NCBI GenBank assembly: GCA_046329235.1 | Contig: JAXLVA010000001.1 | Coordinates: 310,001-374,000 of the forward strand | Length of the DNA: 64,000 nt | Direction: 5' to 3' | DNA from: JALONH01 sp046329235 | Lineage (GTDB): Bacteria; Bacteroidota; Bacteroidia; Cytophagales; Cytophagaceae | Shown: positions 51,682-60,559 of the stretch, piece after piece | Layout: each line of letters begins with the position of its first letter | How positions within the stretch are numbered: the stretch's first letter is position 1 | Program-made: the position numbers and the translations under genes | Notes under the pieces: model-generated | What the model saw: the letters and a program-made list of their open reading frames with translations, nothing else | What the model was told of the DNA's origin: nothing | Databases searched by the model: none

Positions 51682-53085
51682 ATGTCTTTTGTATCGGATA
51701 TCGCTGCCTTATTACCGGGCGAAGCTACCACTTCGCAACAGCATGCTATCCGACAGTTGGAGTCCTTTATATTTAACAAAGGTACAAACAATAATATCTT
51801 TTTGTTAAAAGGATACGCTGGAACCGGAAAAACGACCTTAACAGCTTCTATCGTACAGTGGTGCAAGAAAAAAGGAATTTCTATAGTGCTGTTGGCTCCG
51901 ACGGGGCGTGCCGCTAAGGTTATGAGTAAATATGCGCATCAACCGGCGTCCACGATTCATAAGCATCTGTACCGCCTCAGTGAAGATGGCTACGGAGAAA
52001 TGAAGTTTCAACGTAGGCCTAATACACAACAACACACTTTGTATTTAGTGGATGAAGCTTCCATGATTAGCGAAGATAAAACCTTCGGTCGTCAAGGGAT
52101 GCTAAGTGAATTAATCCAATTTGTTTTCGAACAACAAAATAATAAACTCATCTTCATAGGAGATGATGCGCAGTTGCCACCTATTTCACAAACGGATAGT
52201 CCGGCATTGCAAAAAGAAGTAATCCAATACATCAGTCATGATGTACCTTATGAAGCCGTATTATCGGATGTAGTCCGTCAGGAAAAACAATCGGGTATTT
52301 TATATAATGCTACGTTGCTTCGTAATATCATTGCTACACAAAAAAATAAATTATCATTTCATACCAAAGGATTTACGGACTTCTTCCGAATGACCGGGGA
52401 GCGATTGGAAGATGGCTTACGCTATGCTTACGATCATTTTGGGACGGAAGAAACGATTGTGATTTGTCGTAGTAATCAAGCGGCAACTCAATACAACAAA
52501 TACATTCGTCACACCATCTTCTTTTCAGAAAATGAATTAGATGCAGGTGATTTAATCATGGTAGTGAAGAATAATTATCGTGCTTTACCTAAAGGCCATC
52601 CGCTTCAATTTTTGGCGAATGGTGAATTTATGGAAGTGTTGAAAGTATTGCGAATAGAAGAAGCATACGGTCATCGGTTCGCAGATGTAGAAGTGACATT
52701 CCCTGATCAACCTAACACGATGAATGTGACGATTACTATTTTGTTGGATACGCTACATTCCAATCAAGCAGCTTTGGAGCAAACCGAATGGAAGGAGATG
52801 TTGGCAAAGGCGGAAGCGGAATATGCACATATCCCCAATAAAGACGAACGATATCAAGCGATTCAAGAAGATAAATATTTACAAGCGGTGCAAGTGAAGT
52901 TTGCCTATGCATTAACATGTCATAAATCTCAAGGCGGACAGTGGGATATTGTATTTATAGATCAAGGCTATGTGACCGAAGAAACAATAAATACAGAGTG
53001 GTTTCGTTGGGTTTACACGGCGGTAACCAGAGGTAAAAAACAGGTTTTTTTGGTTAATTTTAATGAAAAGTTTTATTTACCTTAG
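51682..53085 (+). CDS. RecD-like ATP-dependent DNA helicase
   Basis: A 467-aa SF1B-type helicase. Walker A is LKGYAGTGKTTL (residues 42-53), then motif Ia LLAPTGRAAKVM with the STIHKHLY stretch, motif II LVDEASM, motif III IGDDAQLPP, motif V/VI region LTCHKSQGGQWDIVFID and WVYTAVTRGKK. It lacks the RecD N-terminal domain, so it is of the short RecD2/Dda-like kind. It likely helps replication-fork or repair DNA unwinding 5' to 3'. Divergent Nudix gene 3 bases away. Confidence 0.93.
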   Translation: MSFVSDIAALLPGEATTSQQHAIRQLESFIFNKGTNNNIFLLKGYAGTGKTTLTASIVQWCKKKGISIVLLAPTGRAAKVMSKYAHQPASTIHKHLYRLSEDGYGEMKFQRRPNTQQHTLYLVDEASMISEDKTFGRQGMLSELIQFVFEQQNNKLIFIGDDAQLPPISQTDSPALQKEVIQYISHDVPYEAVLSDVVRQEKQSGILYNATLLRNIIATQKNKLSFHTKGFTDFFRMTGERLEDGLRYAYDHFGTEETIVICRSNQAATQYNKYIRHTIFFSENELDAGDLIMVVKNNYRALPKGHPLQFLANGEFMEVLKVLRIEEAYGHRFADVEVTFPDQPNTMNVTITILLDTLHSNQAALEQTEWKEMLAKAEAEYAHIPNKDERYQAIQEDKYLQAVQVKFAYALTCHKSQGGQWDIVFIDQGYVTEETINTEWFRWVYTAVTRGKKQVFLVNFNEKFYLP

Positions 53086-53116
53086 TACTGGTCCGATTAT
53101 TGAAAGTTTAAATCGT

Positions 53117-53509
53117 ATGAAAAAATATATCTCAGCATTTCTATTTCTTTTAGGTTGTATTTCCTTGGTAAATGCTCAAACCTCCGGTCCTCAAATGACT
53201 TTTGAAAAGAAGATGCATGACTTTGGGGAAATTACTGAAGGAACAAATGTGAAATATACATTTACTTATACCAATACCGGGACCGATACTTTAATTGTTA
53301 GTAGAGTTATTTCCAGTTGTGGTTGTACTGTACCGGAAGATTTTACCAAAGTGATACCGCCGGGACAAAAAGGTACTATAACAGTTGAATTTAGATCAGC
53401 AGGCAAAGTGGGGATTTTTACAAAATCACTTACCATTTTGAATAACATGGATACACCGGAACCAATACTTCTGTATATCCGCGTGAATGTATTAATGCCG
53501 AAGCCTTAA
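53117..53509 (+). CDS. DUF1573 secreted protein with SCGC motif
   Basis: Start at ATG 53117 gives a signal peptide ending ...LVNA before Q21 (130 aa in all); the frame extends further upstream into the helicase gene, but without a signal. The mature part is an Ig-like DUF1573 domain: FEKKMHDFGEITEGTNVKYTF, NTGTDTLIVSRVISSCGCTVPE (Cys68, Cys70), PPGQKGTITVEF and FTKSLTILNNMD. DUF1573 is a common periplasmic/surface domain in Bacteroidota with no established function. A diverged tandem copy follows 32 bases downstream. Confidence 0.9.
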   Translation: MKKYISAFLFLLGCISLVNAQTSGPQMTFEKKMHDFGEITEGTNVKYTFTYTNTGTDTLIVSRVISSCGCTVPEDFTKVIPPGQKGTITVEFRSAGKVGIFTKSLTILNNMDTPEPILLYIRVNVLMPKP

Positions 53510-53541
53510 TTTTTTTTTTCAACTTTTAATGTGAGTTTAAC

Positions 53542-53931
53542 ATGAAAAAAGAATCTTTAGTTTTTCTTTTTTTTATGGCTTGTATTAATCTTGTACAAGC
53601 ACAAGCTACAGGTCCTCAAATGACTTTTGAAAAGAAGACGCATAATTTTGGAGACATTCAAGAAGGTGTAATCGTGAAATATTCATTCACTTATACAAAT
53701 ACAGGGACAGATACTTTAATTGTAAGTAGAGTTATTACCAGTTCAGGGAATGTTGTTCCGGAAGCTTATACTCGAATAATACCTCCAGGTCAAAACGGTA
53801 TTATTACTATTGCTTATATGACTGAGGGTAGAGTTGGAAAGTTTTCAAAAGTAATTACAGTAATTCATAATATGAATACATCGGATTCTATGGTCTTATT
53901 TATTACTGGGAATGTACTGCCGAAGCCTTAG
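53542..53931 (+). CDS. DUF1573 paralogue lacking the Cys pair
   Basis: A 129-aa protein that aligns without gaps for most of its length to the previous gene: MTFEKKTHNFGDIQEG, FTYTNTGTDTLIVSRVI and the end N-V-L-P-K-P are shared. The residues that correspond to Cys68 and Cys70 are Ser68 and Asn70 (TSSGNVVPE), so the SCGC motif is lost. A signal peptide is present (cleaved before Q21). It is a clear tandem duplicate that has changed since. The stop overlaps the convergent DUF423 gene by 4 bases. Confidence 0.88.
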   Translation: MKKESLVFLFFMACINLVQAQATGPQMTFEKKTHNFGDIQEGVIVKYSFTYTNTGTDTLIVSRVITSSGNVVPEAYTRIIPPGQNGIITIAYMTEGRVGKFSKVITVIHNMNTSDSMVLFITGNVLPKP

Positions 53932-54311
53932 GAATTCTTTATCGTAAAGGCTAAGAACAAACTAATCCATCCTACAATAAAAGCAGTGCCTCCAATTGGT
54001 GCTACAGCGCCCCATTTGTTTACTTGTGTGATACAAATCATATAAAGTGAACCGCTGAACAATAAAATCCCAATTGCAAAACTCCAACCAGCCCATTGTA
54101 AGTATTTGGCATTCCCTAAAGACGAAGCCATCAATATGCCGGTCATAACTAATGCTAAGGCGTGGTAGAATTGATACTCAACACCTGTTTGATACACATC
54201 TAATTTTTCAATGGATTGAAGATAGGGTTTCCATTTGTGTGCGCCAAAAGCTCCAATCATTACAGCTAACGTTCCTGCGATACTTCCTAATTGTATAAAT
54301 AATGAATTCAT
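53928..54311 (-). CDS. DUF423 family membrane protein
   Basis: A 127-aa protein with four hydrophobic segments, beginning LGSIAGTLAVMIGAFGAHKWK (the typical G-A-F-G-A-H motif) and containing YQFYHALALV and GILLFSGSLYMICIT. These are the signature blocks of DUF423 (YgdD-like). Function is unknown across the family. It lies 6 bases after the PLP-binding protein gene on the minus strand, so the two are probably co-transcribed. Confidence 0.92.
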   Translation of the reverse strand: MNSLFIQLGSIAGTLAVMIGAFGAHKWKPYLQSIEKLDVYQTGVEYQFYHALALVMTGILMASSLGNAKYLQWAGWSFAIGILLFSGSLYMICITQVNKWGAVAPIGGTAFIVGWISLFLAFTIKNS

Positions 54312-54317
54312 ATTTTT

Positions 54318-54983
54318 TTATCTATGTCCAAATATAGCACTTCCTACTCGAATCATGGTACTTCCTTCTTCTAATGCAATTTGATAGTCAGAAGTCATGC
54401 CCATGGATACATCTTTCCAATTGAATAGCCCACCCTTGAATTGAGTTTGACAACTCTCAAACAAACGACGTAATGATTTAAATTCCGAACGGATTTGATT
54501 TTTATCGTCTGTAAATGTAGCCATTCCCATCAATCCTTGAATACGCACGTTGTTGAAATTATAAAGTTCATTGGATGCGCAAAGTGTATGTAATTCGGAT
54601 GAGTCTAATCCAAACTTAGTTTCTTCCTCCGCAATATGTACTTGAAGTAACACAGGTATAATTCGATTTTGTTTACCGGCTTCTTTATTGATTTCATGTA
54701 ATAGCTTCAAACTATCTACTGAATGAATCAAATGCACATAAGGAGCAATGTATTTTACTTTATTACTTTGTAAATGTCCTATTAAATGCCATTGTATATC
54801 GTTAGGTAGTAATGGTGATTTGGATTCCATTTCTTGAACTTTATTCTCCCCAAAATGGCGTAATCCCACATTATAAGCGTCCTGTAGTACATCTACCGGA
54901 TGCGTTTTAGTAACGGCAATAAGTTGAGCGTGATGTGCTGAACAATCTATTTGTATTTTTTCAAGAGTTAATTTATTAATCAT
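54318..54983 (-). CDS. YggS/PLPBP family pyridoxal-phosphate homeostasis protein
   Basis: A 221-aa protein with the family blocks AVTKTHPVDV (PLP-binding Lys), GLRHFGENKVQEMESK, WHLIGHLQSNKVKYI, LLQVHIAEEETKFGL, IQGLMGMATF and the end SMGMTSDYQIALEEGSTMIRVGSAIFG. It binds PLP and balances vitamin B6 and amino acid pools; no enzyme activity is known. Start ATG at 54983; upstream 84 bases separate it from the divergent GH3-like gene. Confidence 0.95.
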   Translation of the reverse strand: MINKLTLEKIQIDCSAHHAQLIAVTKTHPVDVLQDAYNVGLRHFGENKVQEMESKSPLLPNDIQWHLIGHLQSNKVKYIAPYVHLIHSVDSLKLLHEINKEAGKQNRIIPVLLQVHIAEEETKFGLDSSELHTLCASNELYNFNNVRIQGLMGMATFTDDKNQIRSEFKSLRRLFESCQTQFKGGLFNWKDVSMGMTSDYQIALEEGSTMIRVGSAIFGHR

Positions 54984-55067
54984 GGCTTAACGTTAACGTT
55001 ACATGAATTCACGACTTTGAGTTTAAAGGTACATACTTTTTAGGTATAAAATAAAATTACTCTTGTT

Positions 55068-56603
55068 ATGCTTACTTCAATTGTGATGTCAGGATTAAAG
55101 GCTTCCAATCATTTGCCTAAAATACCAACTACTCCTTTGCAAAAACAACAATGGCAGTTAATGCGCTTGTTGATGAAGGCTATGTATACTCAGTTTGGTA
55201 AAAAATATAAATTCAAACGTATCGTGCAAAGAGCGTGGTATCGTCCCCAAGAATTGTTTACTGAATTTGCTGTTTACGTTCCACTGCATACTTATGAGCA
55301 AATCAATAGTGAGTGGTGGAGCCAACAGCGCCAAGGGAAATCAAACATCACTTGGCCGGGAGGTATTAAGTATTATGCATTAAGTTCCGGTACATCAGAT
55401 GCTACTTCTAAATACATTCCCTTATCTAAAGAATGTTTACTATCTAATAAGAGAGCAGGTGTTAAAGTTTTAAAGTCGTTATCCAATTATCCTATTCCTA
55501 AGAATTGTTTAGGGAAAGATATTTTAATACTTGGAGGTAGTACTAATCTGAATAAAGAGAATGGTTATCATTCCGGTGATTTAAGTGGTATTCAGTCAAG
55601 TTTGATGCCGTTGTGGTTTCAGCCATGGGTAAAACCCAATTCTGTTATTACGGAAATGAAAGATTGGAATGAAAAGATGGAAGCTATTGTAGAGGAAGCT
55701 CCTAATTGGGATGTAAGTTTTATAGTAGGTGTCCCTTCTTGGTTCCGATTATTATTTATTAAAATAATGGATCGTTATCAATTAAATAATATTCATGAAA
55801 TGTGGCCTAATCTGGAAGTTTTTGTTCATGGAGGTGTGGCTATTGATACGTATAAATCCAGTATCAATGCTATGTTAGGAAGACCAATTCAATATATAGA
55901 AACCTATTTAGCATCTGAAGGATTTTTAGCCATGCAACTTCATCCGTCGGACGAAGGAATGCGATTACAATTGAATAATGGAATTTTTTATGAGTTTATT
56001 CCTTTTAATTCGAATAACTTTGATAGTGATGGTAATCCTTTAAAGAATGCGGAAGTATATACAATAGACAAAGTAATGGTAGGAGTGGAATATGCAATTG
56101 TTATCACTACGAATGCAGGTATTTGGAGATATATACTTGGAGATACCATCGAGTTTTTAAATACTACGCATTATGAATTAAAAATAACCGGTCGAATTAA
56201 ACACTCAATTAGTTTATGTGGAGAACATACCAGTATTGATAATTTTAATGCTGTTATTAATACCATCAAAGAAAACTTTAAAGTAGAACTTCCTGAATAT
56301 ACCGTACTGGGCAAGTCAGATGAAAATGTGTTATATCACCATTGGTACTTAGCTTGTGATACACCTTTAAATGAATTGGAGTTAACGAATCATATTGATG
56401 TGCAGATGTGTCATTTGAATGATGATTATGCGACAGAGCGTAAGAGTGTGTTACAGAAAAATAAACTAACAATTCTACCTACTTCTATTTTTTATCAATG
56501 GATGGAAAACAGAGGTAAATTAGGTGCTCAAAATAAAATGCCAAGAGTTTTAAAGTCAACTATTGCACAGGATTGGGAACAGTTTGTTCAATCTTCCAAA
56601 TAA
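55068..56603 (+). CDS. GH3-like acyl-adenylating enzyme
   Basis: The 511-aa product has the GH3/auxin-promoter family motifs: YYALSSGTSDATSKYIPLS (ATP-binding loop), VPSWFRLLF, IETYLASEGFLAMQ, NAGIWRYILGDTIEFL and the C-terminal ITGRIKHSISLCGEHTS. GH3 proteins adenylate carboxylic acids and join them to amino acids in plants; bacterial ones are mostly uncharacterised, sometimes in siderophore or lipid pathways. No partner genes are nearby. The 3' end overlaps the convergent VWA gene by 16 bases. Confidence 0.9.
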   Translation: MLTSIVMSGLKASNHLPKIPTTPLQKQQWQLMRLLMKAMYTQFGKKYKFKRIVQRAWYRPQELFTEFAVYVPLHTYEQINSEWWSQQRQGKSNITWPGGIKYYALSSGTSDATSKYIPLSKECLLSNKRAGVKVLKSLSNYPIPKNCLGKDILILGGSTNLNKENGYHSGDLSGIQSSLMPLWFQPWVKPNSVITEMKDWNEKMEAIVEEAPNWDVSFIVGVPSWFRLLFIKIMDRYQLNNIHEMWPNLEVFVHGGVAIDTYKSSINAMLGRPIQYIETYLASEGFLAMQLHPSDEGMRLQLNNGIFYEFIPFNSNNFDSDGNPLKNAEVYTIDKVMVGVEYAIVITTNAGIWRYILGDTIEFLNTTHYELKITGRIKHSISLCGEHTSIDNFNAVINTIKENFKVELPEYTVLGKSDENVLYHHWYLACDTPLNELELTNHIDVQMCHLNDDYATERKSVLQKNKLTILPTSIFYQWMENRGKLGAQNKMPRVLKSTIAQDWEQFVQSSK

Positions 56604-57631
56604 TTATTTATCCAAGTAAGTCGTAAGAACATCCAAAGTATAAAAAAAACAATGCCCCATTTAAGATAGACCAAGTAGAAGTCTTTCTTATTAGAGTAGT
56701 AGTGATTAAGTATGCGTCCTTTTTCAAGTTGGTTAAGAATATTATTTAGTTCTATAGGACTATTGGATGTGATATATTGTCCGCCGGTTTTGTTAGCTAG
56801 TTTTTTTAATAAATCTACATCCACATGTGTTTCGATGTATTGTAATCCTTCAGTTGGGGAGTGGTAGGAGAAAATTCCATCGGATCCTAAACTGATGGTA
56901 TATAGTTTAATGCCGTATGATTGGCATAAATCAGCAGATGTTTCCGGATCTAAAACACCGGTAGTATTTTCTCCGTCGCTAATCAATATAATAACTTTTT
57001 CTCCACTAGGTAAGTGCTTTAAACGATTGATACCGGTCCCAATCGCTGTACCAAGTGCAGTACCTCCGGCTAATTGTGGTTGGAATTTCACTTTGTCTAA
57101 TTGATAGAAAAATAAATTACTGTCATTAGTCAAAGGAACTACTGTAATGGCATCACCCGAAAATGTAATTAAACCTAAACGGTCAAATTTTCTATTTCTA
57201 GAACTTTGTTTAATGATTTTTTTAGCTTGCTCTAATCGATTCGGCTTGATGTCTTCCAATAACATGGATTCAGATATATCCAGAGCATAAATGATGTTAA
57301 TGCCATCGGAGTACTCGGTATTTTTCTCGTAGGACTTAGTAGGTCGAGCAATACATACGAGTAACAACGATAAGAAAACAATGAAAATTAAATAAGGAAT
57401 ATGTCTTACGATACGAAGCATGTTCAATCCTTTTATCTCTTTGGCAAAAAAAGCTACCGGATATTTTTGTCTGAATTTGAATTGAAATACCCAACGAATA
57501 ACAGGGGAGAAAATAACTATAGGAATCAACCATAACCATAATGGATGTTCCCATTCCATTGTAGTTAGGATTTCCCAATGGAACCATTTTAGGTTCCACC
57601 AATTTTGAATATCGTATTCAAAGTTATTCAA
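56588..57631 (-). CDS. BatA-like VWA domain membrane protein
   Basis: A 347-aa protein with an N-terminal pair of membrane helices (about residues 30-50 and 75-95), a VWA domain with the MIDAS motif ALDISESMLLEDIKPNRLEQAK, GLITFSGDA and ILISDGENTTG, and a C-terminal helix (about 320-340). This is the BatA/BatB layout known from Bacteroides Bat (aerotolerance) loci, where VWA proteins, DUF58 and a MoxR ATPase work on envelope or oxidative stress. Overlaps the preceding gene by 8 bases. Start 57631 near TTG/ATG alternatives; no reason to move it. Confidence 0.88.
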   Translation of the reverse strand: MNNFEYDIQNWWNLKWFHWEILTTMEWEHPLWLWLIPIVIFSPVIRWVFQFKFRQKYPVAFFAKEIKGLNMLRIVRHIPYLIFIVFLSLLLVCIARPTKSYEKNTEYSDGINIIYALDISESMLLEDIKPNRLEQAKKIIKQSSRNRKFDRLGLITFSGDAITVVPLTNDSNLFFYQLDKVKFQPQLAGGTALGTAIGTGINRLKHLPSGEKVIILISDGENTTGVLDPETSADLCQSYGIKLYTISLGSDGIFSYHSPTEGLQYIETHVDVDLLKKLANKTGGQYITSNSPIELNNILNQLEKGRILNHYYSNKKDFYLVYLKWGIVFFILWMFLRLTWINNYLED

Positions 57632-58514
57632 CTAATATACTCCTTCTTTTACGTTGATAACGATGTTGTGAGAATTTTTTTAATTCAATTAAGATACTGG
57701 TATCTAAGTCCCCAATCTTATTACCATAAATAGATTGGTCTAATGCTACAAGGGTGTTTTGTAATGAGTTATTTTGATAAAGTTCAATCAGTTCCGTCGT
57801 AGTTAAAGCAAGTAAAGAATGTTCATCCAGCTTGCTGATATATGTTTTCCAGTGGATTAGTAATTCTTGAACAGTAGTAACATTTCGTTGAGTGCTTACT
57901 CTGAACGTGAGTTTGTCAAATTCGGAAGAGAATCGTGAATGACTTCTGTTAAGAATAAACAATCGATATCTCCGTACTAAATATTTTCCGAAAACATTAT
58001 AAAGCAGTACTATCAATATTATAATAGATAGAATATATAATAACAGTTTAGGGTAATTGTATTTTTGTTCGAGAGTTTGCAATGATTGATAATCTTGCAG
58101 ATAATCTTCGGTGCTCGTTTGAATATTTCTTTTTAGAAATATAGTATCTGTATTAGTGTATACTACTTGAGTATCTGCATTCCTAATAAAATAGATTGGG
58201 AAATCTATGGTTTGTATGTTTTGAAGTTGGAAGGTACTTAAAGTATATGTGATACTATCAATAATTTCAGGACCTCCTTTGTAGGATGAACCGTATTCTT
58301 TCTTTATGAATTCAAGTGTTCCGTAGTCAAATGTAGAATCCGGTACTATGATTTTATAAGAGTCGAAATAACGAATGGTTAAATGTAATTTAATTTCTTC
58401 GCCTATGCGAGCCGAATCTTGGGTAAAGTAGATATGAGCATTATTTGCCCAAGTAAAAAATACTGGACATATAAAAAATATCAATGCGTATATGTACAAT
58501 TTACTAACGGACAC
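57624..58514 (-). CDS. Bat-locus membrane protein (BatD/DUF4381-like, unassigned)
   Basis: A 296-aa protein with a signal-like N-terminus (about 7-22), a beta-rich domain that starts FTQDSARIGEEIKLHLTIRY, a membrane helix near 155-175, and a ~110-residue cytoplasmic tail. The first domain resembles the Ig-like domain of BatD, and the tail position resembles the small DUF4381 partner between DUF58 and BatA genes. The gene overlaps its neighbours by 11 and 8 bases, so all three proteins are made together. Function unknown. Confidence 0.65.
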   Translation of the reverse strand: MSVSKLYIYALIFFICPVFFTWANNAHIYFTQDSARIGEEIKLHLTIRYFDSYKIIVPDSTFDYGTLEFIKKEYGSSYKGGPEIIDSITYTLSTFQLQNIQTIDFPIYFIRNADTQVVYTNTDTIFLKRNIQTSTEDYLQDYQSLQTLEQKYNYPKLLLYILSIIILIVLLYNVFGKYLVRRYRLFILNRSHSRFSSEFDKLTFRVSTQRNVTTVQELLIHWKTYISKLDEHSLLALTTTELIELYQNNSLQNTLVALDQSIYGNKIGDLDTSILIELKKFSQHRYQRKRRSILVE

Positions 58515-59397
58515 GTTTTTTGTGAAAGTTTCGAACTCGGAATAATTGAATTAAATTTTTTCGATAATCTTCATTTGTCTGTATGAAGGTATAGTTGGCT
58601 TCGTTTGCCTTACTGAATTTGGCAATCGTATCTCTGATTGTTTTATGTCTAGTCTCCATCGTCTTTCTGAAATAGTCAGAGGAGGAGTTAACCCAAAGAG
58701 TCTTTCCCGATTCAGCATCTTTTAATGGTATGATGCCCATAGCCGGAATGTTGTTTTCTCTTTGGTCTTGAACATGAATTAATACTACATCATGTTTATT
58801 ACTTAGCGCTTGCAGATTTTTTTCATAGCCCGTATCAATAAAGTCTGAAAGTAATATGACAATACTTTTTCTTTTTAACACAGATAAGGTATACGATAAA
58901 GCTAAGTTTAAATCTGTTTTATTGGACTTTACTTGAGTAGTAAATAATTTATAGATTAATTGATAAGCATGCTTGAGTCCTTTAGAAGAGGGTAGGTATA
59001 TTTCTTTTTGATCTGTAAATCCAATCAATCCAATGTCTGAACCTTCCTTAACAGCAGATAGCATTAAAACGCCCGCTATCTCTTTTATAACTTGTTCTTT
59101 GTTTTTATCGATGGATCCTATTTCCATCGATTTACTTAAATCAACTAAGAAGAAAACGTCTTGTTCTTTATCTTCTTGGAATAACTTGATGTAGGTCCCG
59201 TGACCTTTAGCACTTACTTTCCAATCGATGGAACGAATATCATCTCCGTAGTTATATTGTCGAATGTCTGAAAATTCAATTCCTGCCCCTTTAAAAATAG
59301 AATGATAATTCCCGTGCATTTGTGAATGCACTGATTTACGAATTTCGATTTCGTATTTCTGAAGCTTGCGAATAATATCTTTGATAGAAAGAGCCAT
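58504..59397 (-). CDS. DUF58 domain protein
   Basis: A 297-aa protein starting MALSIKDIIRKLQKYEIEIR; a start 12 bases further out (59409) is also possible. It has the DUF58 hallmark G-N-Y-H-S-I-F-K-G-A-G-I-E-F-S-D-I-R-Q-Y near residue 30, DDIRSIDWKVSAK, a VWA-like VDLSKSM and VILLSDFIDTG. It is cytoplasmic or membrane-peripheral and is usually coded beside a MoxR AAA+ ATPase. No MoxR gene is present upstream here; the neighbour is a DUF4296 gene on the other strand. Confidence 0.9.
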   Translation of the reverse strand: MALSIKDIIRKLQKYEIEIRKSVHSQMHGNYHSIFKGAGIEFSDIRQYNYGDDIRSIDWKVSAKGHGTYIKLFQEDKEQDVFFLVDLSKSMEIGSIDKNKEQVIKEIAGVLMLSAVKEGSDIGLIGFTDQKEIYLPSSKGLKHAYQLIYKLFTTQVKSNKTDLNLALSYTLSVLKRKSIVILLSDFIDTGYEKNLQALSNKHDVVLIHVQDQRENNIPAMGIIPLKDAESGKTLWVNSSSDYFRKTMETRHKTIRDTIAKFSKANEANYTFIQTNEDYRKNLIQLFRVRNFHKKRVR

Positions 59398-59471
59398 AAT
59401 TCGGGACATTGAAAATACAAAAAAAATATAGGATATAATGAATCTAGGAGGAGGAATAATAGGGATAATTG

Positions 59472-59479
59472 TATATTTG
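59472..59479 (+). promoter_or_regulatory. -7 box close to the DUF4296 start codon
   Basis: TATATTTG is a perfect TAnnTTTG box only 4 bases before the ATG at 59484. If used, transcription would begin at or next to the start codon, giving a leaderless mRNA. Confidence 0.35.
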
Positions 59480-59483
59480 ATAT

Positions 59484-59846
59484 ATGAATAAGATTCTTCT
59501 ATTACTATTTATCCTACTTAATACTCTAGGGATGATGGGGTGTCAGTCAGAAACTGCTGAAAAAATGCCGGATCATATAATCTCTAAGGATTCTATGATT
59601 TCTATTTTAGTGGATGTACATATGTTGGAAAGTGGTATCCAAACCAAGAATTATAATAGAGATTCCAGCATTATTCTCTTTGAAATTCTAAGTAAAAAAA
59701 TATGGGCTAAGCACCAAATATCAGAAGAGCGCTTTAGAGAAAGTTTACTCTTTTATTCCCAAGATGCAAAGGTACTTGATGGATTATATAGTATTGTATT
59801 AGATTCTGTGAATGCAATAGCTACAGAAGGTAAGTATAAGTATTAA
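59484..59846 (+). CDS. DUF4296 lipoprotein
   Basis: A 120-aa protein with a lipoprotein signal, LLFILLNTLGMMGC, lipid Cys20. The mature part has the DUF4296 features MPDHIISKDSMISILVDVHMLESG, IWAKHQISEERFRESLLFYS and a final DSVN. DUF4296 proteins are small Bacteroidota lipoproteins of unknown role. It converges with the TonB-like gene (overlap 4 bases) and diverges from the DUF58 gene. Confidence 0.9.
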   Translation: MNKILLLLFILLNTLGMMGCQSETAEKMPDHIISKDSMISILVDVHMLESGIQTKNYNRDSSIILFEILSKKIWAKHQISEERFRESLLFYSQDAKVLDGLYSIVLDSVNAIATEGKYKY

Positions 59847-60559
59847 TCGTGGGATTGATAAATGAATGGTACAGTGATAGAATAATCTGATGGAACTGAT
59901 TTTTGATTGATTTTTTTAGGAGACCATTTTGGCATTTGAGTGACTAGATTTTTTATCTCTACCTCAAAAGCTTGATTCGTTTGACCTATTTTTTTTATGA
60001 TTGCTTTTCCGGTAGTGTCAATCGTTAACTCAACTTGAACATACTCTGTCAATGGTCTATCAATTGCATTATATGGATATTTTAGTTTGTTTTTGATAAA
60101 CTTATCCAACTCATTTTGACCTCCGGGGAATGAACATTCACTAATACTGATAACGCCTTCTTGAGGGTTTGTAAAATTGGCGTTAGAGTTGTTTTCTATA
60201 TTATTCGCTGCATTGATGGGACGAATGGTAGCTGAACTAGGAGGTGTGTAAACAGAACTGATCGCAGTGTCCTTTGATACGGTACTGTCCTTAGGGGGAC
60301 TCTCTATTTTGGTAGGGATTTCTTCTGATTTCTTTGAGTTTTCAGGGTGCTCCTCTTCCCAAATACTAACGAGTAATACTACCGCAACTACAATAACAAA
60401 ACCTAAAAACATAGGCTTTTTATAGAGTGGTTTACGCATTTGCTCGAATTGGTAAAGATCTTTATGACCAATCACCTTATTGAAGTCCATATACTGTTTA
60501 GACTCCTCCGGACTAATTGGTTTAAATTCTTTTTCCTTATGTAGTTTAATTTTACGCAT
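59843..60559 (-). CDS. Membrane protein with TonB-like C-terminal domain
   Basis: A 238-aa protein: ~50-residue cytoplasmic N-terminus, one membrane helix (about residues 51-67, FLGFVIVVAVVLLVSIW), a Ser/Pro/Asn-rich linker and a TonB-like C-terminal domain (about 145-238: FPGGQNELDKFIKNKLKYP, V-Q-V-E-L-T-I-D-T-T-G-K-A, MPKWSPKK, ITVPFIY). It may be a TonB-type energy transducer, or it may be the sigma factor's membrane regulator, since it overlaps the ECF sigma gene by 8 bases and has the place of an anti-sigma factor. The N-terminus has no anti-sigma motif I recognise. Confidence 0.85.
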   Translation of the reverse strand: MRKIKLHKEKEFKPISPEESKQYMDFNKVIGHKDLYQFEQMRKPLYKKPMFLGFVIVVAVVLLVSIWEEEHPENSKKSEEIPTKIESPPKDSTVSKDTAISSVYTPPSSATIRPINAANNIENNSNANFTNPQEGVISISECSFPGGQNELDKFIKNKLKYPYNAIDRPLTEYVQVELTIDTTGKAIIKKIGQTNQAFEVEIKNLVTQMPKWSPKKINQKSVPSDYSITVPFIYQSHD

